From Chrysomallon squamiferum (Eukaryota; Mollusca; Gastropoda; Neomphalida; Peltospiridae): a stretch of 64,000 nucleotides of DNA. Location: contig CM022670.1 of assembly GCA_012295275.1 (NCBI GenBank), positions 32,924,438 through 32,988,437 on the forward strand. The letters are read 5' to 3'. A program made the position numbers and the translations under genes. Shown here one piece after another: positions 50,041 through 61,700 of the stretch. How positions within the stretch are numbered: position 1 is the stretch's first letter; every line of letters starts with the position of its first letter. The notes under the pieces are model-generated. The model was not told the DNA's origin and searched no databases. It was given only the letters and a program-made list of their open reading frames with translations.

Positions 50041-52694
50041 GTAAGAGTTTTATATACTTTTTTTTAAATTGTCGTTTTCAGTTTAAATTAGATTTTTAAT
50101 CTGAGAATGTGTTGTCTAATACGATTAGAGTATTAGTTTCAAAAATTATTGTTTAATCTATAAGGAGAATAATTTACTAGGATAAATATTAAAAAAAAAA
50201 AATAATAATAATTCATTAATTTATTAAGTCTTTGAAAATGATGGCTTCCTTGCTAATGAGTAATGCGTCTGCTTACTTAAGAAATCGTCGTAAGTGACAG
50301 TCTTACCAAAACTTTGTTTTTCTTCCACAGAGTATTGGTTATACCGCGTAATTTCTCATGTATTAACACTGAACCCAAAACTTCATGCAAAAACATTTGT
50401 CTGATCTTTCAGGAGTTAGTAAAAATACTTTTCAGATTTCCTACAGACACTGTAATTGTCATTTAGACCTTTTCTTAATAAAGTGACAAAAGTCGCTTTG
50501 ATAAAGCTGCATTAAACTGAACTTTCTAGAATATAACGCACTTAGATGGTCCCCTAAATACCTGTTGTAATCTTTCATAGTTTTGGGTTATTTTATATTA
50601 ATTCTTTTTCGAAAAGTTGTTTCTCAGTTCCAAATATCTATCTATCGATCTGTCTGACTGTCTGTCTCTCTATCTATCTATCTATCTATCTATCTATATA
50701 TCTCTCTATCTATCAATTTTCTTTCTGTCTGTCTATCTATACATATGCACACACACAAAATAAAAAATTTAAAAAAAATAAAAATAAAGAAATAATAGTA
50801 AGTTATAAAATATTAAGTTCACAAAATACAATGGTGTTATTGGAATTCTGAAGACGAGAGTTCCAGTTGCATATTAATTAATTTCCTTTTCATGAATAAC
50901 GCGCAAATATATAGAGCAAATCCATACGATCTTTAAGAACCGTCGTCGTAAAAAATGAACGTATTCTCCATGTTACCTGCAGAATATGATTAATCTTCCG
51001 TATTGATTTACCGTACTCCAGAATTACAAAAATTGTTACTCAGAGATGTAAAATTAAATACGTGTTGTGTGTGTCTCTGTCTGTGTATACGTATCTTTAT
51101 CATTCTCGTTCCTCTGTTTCGCTTTCTATCTCTCGCTGTATATATGTATGTATGTATATATGTATGTATCTTTGAATGCATGCATATGTATGTACGTATG
51201 TACGTATGTACGTATGTGTGTATGTATGTACGTATGTACGTATGTATGTGTATGTATGTATGTATGTATGTATGTGTGTGTGTATGTATGTATGTATTTA
51301 TCTTTCTATGTATGTGTCTCCGTTATGTAAATTTCTGTTGCTTATCACTTTCAGATCTGTTTTATCTGTATTTTTCAAAACCTACAAAATGAAGCTACAC
51401 ACGTGCGTCTTACAACATAGTCTTAAGTAAGATTCAAAATACCGTAGACCTAAATGAATCTCTTTTTTAAAAGTAGAAAAATATCAGCTGTCACAGTTAT
51501 AACACATATACATATTTTTTGTAATATTTATTCCTCTTTTGATTTGAAAAAAAAATAACCTAAAAAAATGTATTAAAAAAAAAGATTTAAGAAAAAGAAG
51601 AAGAAGAAAAAAAGTAAATGTCAAAACATTTAAAAAATAATAATAAAAAAATAGATGTTTTAGTATTTTAAGTAGCTTCGTTTTTTGACTCTTCAGTAAT
51701 TCAAAGATTTTTATTTTTTAACGATTTTTCTTTAAACTTCAAAAAATTTAATAAGCTGACAATCACGTTCAGATTCATTCATTCTGTCACCCGTTCCAGT
51801 TCTCAACTGATAGCTCCAATTAACATCTGTCTTTTTTTCGCATCATTGACATTTGGAATACGTCTGAATCAGACTTCTGAAGAAAAAATATTTGATTAAG
51901 AAACCATGTATTATATAAACTCTGACACTTCAAGAATTACAATACTAATTTTCCAGTCACAAATATCGTGAAAATGCAAGTAGCTTTCTATAAAAATTCT
52001 CACTATACTTTTAAATGGTTTTATTATATAACGTCTGTCTGCCATCGTAGATTTTTGAAATTTAAAATAGAAATATATATTATAATTATTATGTTAAAGG
52101 AGTTAAAGGAATCTGTTTAAGACTAATCAGTGTCTATTTGAAATCAATTTATATCTTTTTTTTTTTCTAGAAATGATTCAAAATATCGTTCGGCATTCTC
52201 AATCTTTTTCTTGTAACCATTATATCTTTTCAAATGATTCTATTCCTTCAAAATTCGCAACATAATCCCTTACACCTCAGAATTACGCGTGCTTACAGTT
52301 AATACTGTTGTTAAAAACATCAAGTTTACGGTAATATATTTAATCTTAGTCATTTTTTATTTGATATTATATATGCTGTGATGTCAAAGTATGATGACAT
52401 CGGAATTAAAAGCCTACAAATGTATTTCCTGAATTAAGCGGTTTTTTTTAAAAAAAAGCGTCATCGTCATAGATATTTTATAAATATTTTTTGAAAAAAT
52501 ATTTGTATCAAGCAAAAAAAAAAAAAAAAAAAAAAAAATAAATAAAAATAAAAATAAAATAGCAACAGCGACAACGATGACGATGACAATAACAACACAA
52601 CATAATTTCGAACTAAAGAAAATCCCCACAGAATCGCATTATTTTTTCTTCTTAAAAACATACCGAAAGACACAGTTAGAAACGCTAACAACAA

Positions 52695-52727
<33 letters not shown>

Positions 52728-52752
52728 AAAGGTAAAAGAAAAACCTAAGGGG

Positions 52753-52783
<31 letters not shown>

Positions 52784-55700
52784 TAAAAAAAAAAAAAAAA
52801 AGAAAGAAAAAGGTTCAGAGTAGATGGCCATAGGCATAATACAAGGTTAGTTGAGTAAAAGCAAAACACTGGATGTGTAGTACTAACAGGACTTAATCTG
52901 TGATTCGAAGCAGAAGAATTGTGTAGATCTTTGACATTTCTTGCCCCGCATTAGGGAATTAATTATCCGTAATGAAGAAATCACAGAAGAATTAACGCCA
53001 CTCCTAGTCCACTGGCCTCACTTGCTGTGTACGCTACGTGATAAACAGATTACACACTAACGTGCTTAATCCTTGGTGAGGTGCCCGAAGTCACCATTAC
53101 ATCGTATTTTAATTAACTGACGATAACAAACTTTTAACATAATAACAGTGCTTCCAGATGACGTCTTTTGTATGCTGTGAAGGTTTGACAGGAATGTGAT
53201 CATAGCTACATCTGTTGTTACCATCATGCCACAGTGTTTTAAAGCATGCTCATAAAAGTTTCATCATAAAGATATCCATGATAATGATGATAATGATGAC
53301 ACTACAGCTTTACAAAATTTACGACTATTGCAGAAAATATAATTTAATTTCACTGTTTGTCACTTTGGTAATTTTCCTACTTATCACTTCCAAGTATATC
53401 AGATTTCCATATTTATCAGAATTTGCAAACATTAATTTCATGATAAGGTTATTTCTCCAATTTCCTACAGTTGGTATGTTTAACTCTGAAAGCAGACGAT
53501 TTACAGTTATGGGGAAATAGCAGCACAAACCTTAGACAAAGAATTAGACTTGCTCAGTGAAATGCTCCTTTCTATTTGCGTCCACAGGAAATTACCCCGT
53601 GTCGTCCCGTGCCCAGTGACTGAGATATCGACAGATATTGTGCATGCTTTTTACTGGAAAGAGCACAAAGAAAATCGCTTACTAATAAGACTAGCCTATG
53701 CTATCACAATTTACAATTTACTATTAAACCTCATTATAAAAAAAAAAACGAAATATTTGACACTAAGTATAGGTATCAGATCGTTTATCCCGCTTCCAGA
53801 AAATAGTAATAACTGTTTCAATTTGAATTTTCTAACTATATTTATGTATTTTACATCGTTTATTTTATATTTTAATATATTTTAAATCATGGTCCAGAAA
53901 ACTGGAAAATCCAGACATCCACATTCAAAAGCTTGCCGGACAAATAATCTGACACCCATAACAGTTAATAAAAAATACGTTGAGATATCGTTTATACCCG
54001 AAATATTCACTATTAATTTCAGCTGCAGGACGTGTATTATGATTAGTAATTATAGTAATTATAGTGTATTATAGTAATTTTATAAAATTATTATGAGTTC
54101 ATCTGGTACTAAACGTTTTGAATTCCTAATTGCCATTCGCTTTATTACACTTATAACGTCATCTACAATTATTAAACTGATAGTAAAAAACTGGCTTTTG
54201 AAAAAAACATATAGTTTAATGCTCTTATATCGGAATAAAGTTATAATTAGCCTTTTGATACGAATAGCAAATTAATGCTTAAAATATACACGTGGTTTTA
54301 ATGTGATATAATTACCAGACTGTGTTAAAATCCTCGAAGTTTTTAACACGATCTGGAAAATAACTATTAATTAAAACTGCATGTTTAAGCATTAATTTAC
54401 TATCAACGTTTTATTATAGTTTTAGTTCGATTATTAAAATCTGGTTTAACAGCTCTTCAGAGCTGAAAATGTATGATGGAGATGGATCCTTACAAATTAA
54501 TTCTTCTTCTGAATCAAATATACTTAATAAGCCTAAAAAAAATTATAATTCTTGAAAGTTTAAAAATATTTTTAAGCCTAAAATAGAATGAATTTGCTAA
54601 AATATTGACAAGTTTGTCACTTAAAATTGTAGCGATGGTCCTTATATGATTTAAAAACGATCTAATAAAATTTTTATGACTGAACATGATTTGTCTGATA
54701 TGTTAAGTATTTTCTCTTTATGAGAGAGAGAGAGAAAAAAAATTAAATATATATAAAAAAAACACATTAAGAAAACCATAGATTTAATAATGTGTTATAG
54801 ACAAATAACCGAACCATTATTTGTTCGTGTGTTTGTGTATGTGAATTTGTTTAGTGTGTGCGTGGAAATACACACACATGTCTGTATGCATATATATATA
54901 TGTATGTATGTATGTATGTGTAGATAGATAGACAGAATAATATACACACACATACATAAACATACATCTATATTAGCAAAAACAAAATACACACTATATA
55001 TAATATTTATGATAGACCATTTATATAAAAAAATTGTATTTTTCATTTAAAAAGAATGAACCAATTCAAATATAGTATAACCAGCAAATTAAATATCGAA
55101 TAAAAGGAAAAGTTCTCAACGATTACGTTTTAAAATACAAATTAGATAAATATGCTGAAAACAGAAATAATGACATCCTTTTCTACAGCTTGTTTTCTCA
55201 CCAAATATCCTTTGAAAGTAATGGATTTATACAATATATGATGTAATTAAGTAATTTAGTAGCAAACTCAACTTCTTTTTTATTTTTCCTTATAAATTCT
55301 GAACAAATATTAAGCAAAATGTGGAATGCTATTTGGCATTAATCACACAAAATGAAAGGTTGTAAAATGGTATATCTAATTCAGTTTACAAACAATGACA
55401 ACATTTTTATATTATTATTATAATGAAGTAATTAACTTCTAGCCATTCTTTTCTTCCCAGGTTCATCATTTGCGAAATCCCTAAGTGTTAACGAGGATTT
55501 GTGGCTTCAAGATGTTCAAAAGAGAAACTGTAAGTATTAAACGTTAACGTACGAAGAATCAGTGCCGGATTAACAACGCAGGAGATTAGCAAATGATAGG
55601 GGCCCCGTGCTTTCTTGGACCCTGCGTATCACTTTAAAAAAAACAAATTGCTGGGTATCACGATTTCGACTATAGGCTTTGGTATTTTTTTTGTGTAGAG

Positions 55701-58700
55701 GTTCGTTTTTGAACAGTTTTGTTGTTGAAATTTTCTTTCCTCACCAGCCAGTGGACCACAACTAGTTCATTAGTTGCTTTGTCGTAAATACACTGAAGAA
55801 ACGTTTGCAAGCCTATGAGGAAATCAGTAACAAGTTTGGCTTCTTGCGAAATTTAATGTCGATGTCCGAGAAGCTACTGTCAAATTCGGCCATGGCTCTC
55901 ATTAATAAGTACCCAGATGATTTGGAGACAATCCAGGCAAACGAACTTCTTCAGATCGTGGCACTTCTCAACACGGAGTGTGGCAAGCGGGCTGCAACAA
56001 CTGATCCGAGTGCTTCTCAGTCAGATGCTGCAGCTGATGATCAGGACAACTGGCGATGACAGGCGGCGGGACATTGGAGCTGCTCATTTACCGTCTCATC
56101 AGAGATCACAACATGCAATCATGTTTTCCTAATATTGAAATAAATATACGCAAGTATTTGATTTGTGTATCATAGTTATAAACTGTGCCGTATAAAAAAT
56201 GCACAAAGAACGATGATGGGAGAAAAAGGTTTAAATATGCTGACTCTGATGAGCATCGAATGCGAGTTGCTGAGAACGGTTGACTCTACTTCCATTACAC
56301 AAAAATCTTAAAATCTCGAAGGCGCGATATATAATTTAATCTGAGCCTGAATCACACATGTCTACTGGCTAAAACCATGACCCACGTTTTCGGTGTATAC
56401 ATGCATCATAGTTTAATGGCATTTGGACTGGTCTTTAATATTGTTGGCATGATTCCTTTTGTTTCGACAATACATCTGAGTGATTGTTCAAACATTAAGG
56501 TGTGATTTATATTGCATGTAAAACTATGATAATAGCGGGCGTGGGTTGATGGGGGTGCATTTACTTTTGTAACTAGCCAGTAGTAGGGACAGGTCAGAAA
56601 GCGTGCCTGTCGTAGACGTGCTTTACAACAGCTTGCTCTGATTAGCACGTTCATTTTTAAAAATTTCAAGTTTCAAGTAGGGGTCTATGCTACGTTTTGC
56701 TATGGACCCCGCAGTTGCTTAGTCCTGCTCGGTGTGGAATACACACCGTGGATAGCAGTCTATACACATTCAAACTGGGTTGGAACAAAAGTTTATGGCG
56801 TTTTAAATGTGAAATTCAAAAACACTATTTAGATATTTGCACACAGATTTATTAATCCGTATATATGCCATTTTATTCACCTTTCAGAATATGTATATAA
56901 TTATATGATATATTTTAGTCACATATGAAACAAAATAACGTTCGCAAATGCTACCTGTTGAAAATACGCCATGAACTGTTGTCCCAAACCAATACAATAT
57001 TACAGGCTCTTATTTGTATTATTTCTCTTTTTTCTGTAATATTCCGTCAGAATCAGAATTTGAATTCATAACATTTTAAAGAATATATATGACAACATAT
57101 ATTAAATATAATGAATAAACGTATACAGACAGTAAAATAATTAAAATGTCTGAAATGTTTGAACAGCAAAAGAAACCTTCCTAGTTATTTGTTAGTTTAT
57201 TATGTTAATGTGATTAAAACAGTTACGAGCAAAATAAAGACCAACAAGCAGGCTATGCATTCAACCTTTATAAACTCCGCAATTAGGAGATACTTCGAAC
57301 TGAAATAAACAACGAAAAAATTAAAAAAAAAAAAAAAAAAAAATGAGAGAAAAGTCGCTATTGGTCGCTTTTGGAAATACTTCGAAACATAAACCAGGTT
57401 TCTTTTGCCATTGTTTTTGACATAAAAACTATAATAATATATTTTACATTTTGATTTCTTATATCTTCTTTTTTTCTTCTTCCTCATTTTTTATTTTTTA
57501 AATTTTTTAAATTTATTATTACTTTCTTTTCCTGAGAAACGAAAAACACGGAAGTAACATAATGCATTATTCTAGTTTTTGAAGTTTTAATTTCTGTCAG
57601 TTTGAAAATAATAATAATATGACTTTCTTTCTTTTTATAATGAAACATTTTTTAAAAGGACTGTGTTATTATATTAATTCATCTGTTTTAACATTTGTGA
57701 AAATAACACTGTTGTCAGTTCAGTTTTATTCAGTTTGAGTCTGAAATAATTATAGTACAGAATTCCCTAACTTATAACTGATTCTTAGTCGTTATTGTTT
57801 CTGGCTGCAAGGAGTTGGGTTTGTGTGGGTGTAGACTGAATGATGAAAAAAAGAAAGACTAAAAGAAAATGGAAGAAAATACAAAGTCGTATAAACGTTT
57901 GGCCATCTTTATGAAAGAAAAGGGGGAAAAAGTAGAAAAGACAATTATTTCTAAAGACTTGCTTCGTTTTATCAACCGAGTTTCAAACACGGTATATTTT
58001 AAAATATATTAAAAGAGGAATTTGATGGTACATTCATATTTGTAAGTAAATGATGACATCATTACAACTAATAACGGAAAACCCCTTCACGAAATACAGA
58101 TGTATCATTCAAACTAGAGATATGAATCCATAGCTTTAATTTTGAAAGGTATTTAAAATTTTAATTTTTTTTAAATTACTCGTGTTTTCAAAGGAAGATG
58201 TCATAATTAAAACATAATTATAAAGCAATGTAAAACCCGTGCAGGGATAACACACATATTGCAAACATTTGTACATTACTTTACCCTCTTCACTGACGTC
58301 TGTGTGCTGTGCTTGAGGCACTACAACGGGAACTATAGCCTCTGGCCACTGCTTGAATCACAGTTCTCAATCTTTAATGATCTCTTAATGCAAGCAGAAG
58401 TTACGGGGGCAGAGCCACAATGTGGACGGCACTTCGCTTTCTGATAATTAATAGCGAATCTTGAAAACATGTTTGCCCTAAAGACTTTCAAGCCTCTGAC
58501 GCTCCCTTCAAGACACGAGTGAGAACATGATTGCCCAGGGAAAACGTGTGTAAGGTATCCATCGATTAACGCCTGGCACGTGTGTTTTCTTGCCCACTCT
58601 GTCGTCTCGCACTCACGAGCGCACTGAAACTCAAGCTACAGAGATCTTGCCTCAGGAATCGTAAATCACTCGGGTTTTTTTCCCCCACTCTTCTTTAGTT

Positions 58701-61700
58701 AACGGTAGAGCTATTTCCCAATCTGTTCAAGCTCCACAGCTGGTTAAAAAGTATCATGATGTGGAATTCATATATTTGGCAATATACATATATAAAAGAA
58801 ATCTGTTGTTTCTAATCAGTTAAAAAATGATGTCAGTTTAGTGTTTTCTGTTATTTATTTAATCCTTACAATAAAAAAAAAAAAAAAAAAAAATTCAGGT
58901 TTCCCCAAGCAAATAACTGTTATTACTTTTCGCCATATACCTATTGTTGTTCTTTTTATTATTTTTCCTATCAGATTCAGAAGTACAAGTATTAAAAATA
59001 TGTAAAGAAAGATTCTGTATTGTAAAAATAGAATGTGACAAATAAAATAACAATCATAGACTATGATTTTTACAGTCAAGATACATTATTTCTGAACAAC
59101 CGAGCAGCCTTTCTATATTAACATCCATATTTAATCAAAATATTTTAGTTTTCTAAATGAATAGACGGCTGTTAAATATGATGATATTGACCTGCTTTAA
59201 CTAAAATAATGGTAAGAATGTGTTTATTGGACTATTTTACACAACCCAACAAAAGAAAAACAAAACATTCTTAAATCAAGAACAAACTTTTTAAAAATGT
59301 TCTGTTTAAGAACAAATTTTAAAAATTAAAATAAAAGGATATTTTATTGCTAATATTTTCATTGTTTATTTCAGCATGGTGGAGTAAGAAATCACTAAAT
59401 GAATACGGCCCCGACGATCAAAGTGATTATTATAAAAGTAAGTAAAGAGTTTTTAGATAATGATTTGTCAGTCGTGAAAGTTTACAAAATCTTAATCAGA
59501 TGCACGCACCAGAATCAAAGGCTCGTTAGGAATGGAAACCCTATGTATTCACAGTGGACTTCACAATTAGAAGTAAAACCAAATCTCATCCATCGAGTTA
59601 GATATGTACGATAGTCCAAAATGTCGCTTTTGAATTCCAAAAGATATGCTATACTGTATGTCGTTATCCCAGAAGCGGATGGATCATTTCAGGAAAGTGG
59701 GGACACCAGCACTGTGGTAGGATGAAACGAGTTTCGTTACATAACAAAAACACTAACAATAACAGTAATGATGATCAGGATGTTGGTGATGATGATGATG
59801 ACGACGATGATAGGAACTTCGCCGATTGTGAAAACACTGGATGAGGAATTTGTTATGGTTCTCTCTCGCTTGCATTAGCTTATGAACACTAAACATTTTT
59901 TATTTTTTAATATCAGTTGACAGGAATGGAGAAAAGGATTTATTTTATTGAATAGACTTAAATCAGACCATACTGAATTATAGGCCTAACTTAGTAATAA
60001 TAATCGTCCGTCTTTTACTGGTTTTTTTATTTATTTATTTATTTATTTATTATTTTTATTCAATATTTATTTATTTATTTATTTATTATTTTTATTCCAA
60101 TATTTATTTATTTATTTATTTATTTATTAACAGATCGCGACATATCTAAAGGTTCAGGCTTGAATACCCGAAGCTCCACGGAACTATATAGTAAGTAGAA
60201 TTTGTGGACAACCGTCATTTTCAGTTTCATTGTTAAAGATCTAAACAGAAAAACTATAATCATTCTTTTTTAAATGAACTGCTACAATAGTAAACTAAGA
60301 ATATTTTGCCGGATTAGAAAATCAGGATTGAAAACTCTCAGAAGGATTAAAAAAGGAAAACGTACTTAATGTAGACTACTAAAACTAAAAGATATATTCA
60401 CGTTTACATTAACAGAATATTACTTACCATGTCCTTGTAGTGCAATTTTTGATATTGCGGAAACACTAAAATATTACTTACCATGTCCTTGTAGTGCAAT
60501 TTTTGATATTGCGGAAACACTAAAATATTATTTACCATGTCCTTGTAGTGCAATTTTTGATATTGCGGAAACACTAAAATATTTCTTTTCACGAAATGAG
60601 AAGCTCTCAGTCTTTGTAAATGGATAAACTTTCCAAGTATATTATTGTATTAACAATTTCTGTTATCTACGCATTTCTTGTGGAACCACTGAAGGAGATC
60701 GTATCCCTTTTGAGGATCAGTGTTAAACTGAATAAATATTACTAGGAGACTGGCAAAATGAACATAAGAAATCTCTTGCTGTTAAGAGAAAAACAAAAAT
60801 AGCCAACATATTCTATTTGAAATTGCAAATACATCAAACTGAAAAACTGATATGAGATACCACAACAAGCTTTCACATCATTATGCTTTTCTATGCCGAC
60901 ATTGGGAATTGAACTGATTATCTAAAAAAAAAAAAAACCCAGACGATCTCATCAACAATTGGTGGTAGAGTGTGTTGAACTAATTGCTTCAACGCTGTAC
61001 AGTGTTTGTTTTCAAATTAACCTAAATCTGGAGCACAAATTATGCCCCAACAGGAAGGTATTTATGGGGATTCGACGTGCTGGAGTGTAGTGTTTACATT
61101 GTTAGGCGACCGAATTGAAACTGTCTTACTGTTTTCCATTATTTTTACATGGTCATGATAATCTTGCACTTTACGAAAGAAGCTACAGAAAATGTAGGCA
61201 ATATTTTTCTTTCTTTATTTCTCACAATACCCTAATTTCAGAGCAATTTAAGAAGAATCACTTGTTTTATTAAAATAATCTTATATGTTTTGAAAGATGA
61301 ACATTTTTTATATTTATTTATCTGAAATGTCAAAATTTCAAAAATAAAATAAATGTTATTAAAAGCTGATCCTTAAACATGTCATCATTATTACATAATC
61401 TTTCAATTCAATATATATTTCTAAAGTTAAAAGTTAAGTATCAACGTTCTTCTTTCTATCTGTCTGTTAGTCTGTTTTCTTTATGAGATCGTTGACTTTT
61501 TTGGCTTTTTCTTTCTTTGAATTTATAGATTAAATCATGATCTGATCAGTGAATATTGGTTTTTTCCATCATGAAATTTCATGAATATTTTATACCTAAT
61601 AATTAATTTCCTTTTTTTTTAATTTTCAGGCTGCTACGTCGAGACCTGTGTGCCTGACTTTATATCCTGTGCTAAAAGGTCCCGGACCCAAAAGAGTTTC

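Larger units (their letters stand above)
50041..55460 (+). other. Intron 1 (5,420 bp, phase 1)
   Basis: Contains TCTA-type repeats (50637-50725), TATG/TACG repeats (51140-51310) and long A runs (52514-52538, 52696-52725, 52752-52800). The 54720-54960 part has GA, TATG and CA patches. The 53215-54275 stretch has several short ATG frames (111 codons at 53550-53885 is the longest), but they are Ile/Leu/Lys-rich without motif or splice signals. I see no extra exon with the phase 1 in, phase 1 out borders this gene would need. Confidence 0.7.
55560..56732 (+). mobile_element. Internally deleted hAT transposon (ZMYM1-like group)
   Basis: The left end, CAGTGCCGGATTAACAACG, is of a type familiar from hAT elements. 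The right end read in reverse (CCGAGCAGGACTAAGCAACTG) matches it at 10 of the first 14 bases, and both ends carry TAGCAAA and TAG words farther in. The flanking octamers CGAAGAAT and TGTGGAAT agree at 5 of 8 positions, so any target duplication has decayed. Two broken transposase pieces lie inside in element order. The element starts 31 bp after the exon 2 donor. Confidence 0.65.
55530..59374 (+). other. Intron 2 (3,845 bp, phase 1)
   Basis: Holds a deleted hAT element (55560-56732) and a mariner-type MITE (56776-56992), which together make up over a third of the intron. The rest is AT-rich, with A runs at 57319-57343 and 58872-58892 and a GC-richer unique stretch at 58240-58700. No additional phase 1 exon was recognised. 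Confidence 0.7.

Noticed and set aside
51003-51430. Frames of up to 129 codons in intron 1
   Set aside because: They are TATG/TACG array translations, like those at 5908.
53550-53885. 111-codon frame in intron 1
   Set aside because: It is Ile/Leu/Lys/Asn-rich, as expected from AT-rich DNA. There is no domain and no matching splice sites.
55805-56059. Alternative coding exon of the peptide gene
   Set aside because: The frame is a recognisable hAT transposase piece between hAT ends, ends in a stop, and has no phase 1 splice borders.
59399-59614. 71-codon ATG frame starting inside exon 3
   Set aside because: It is in a different frame from the spliced product and reads through the GTAAGT donor into the intron.
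60404-60592. 62-codon minus-strand frame with an 18-residue repeat
   Set aside because: The period is 54 bp, so any open unit repeats in frame. It lies inside intron 4 with no start or splice context of its own.
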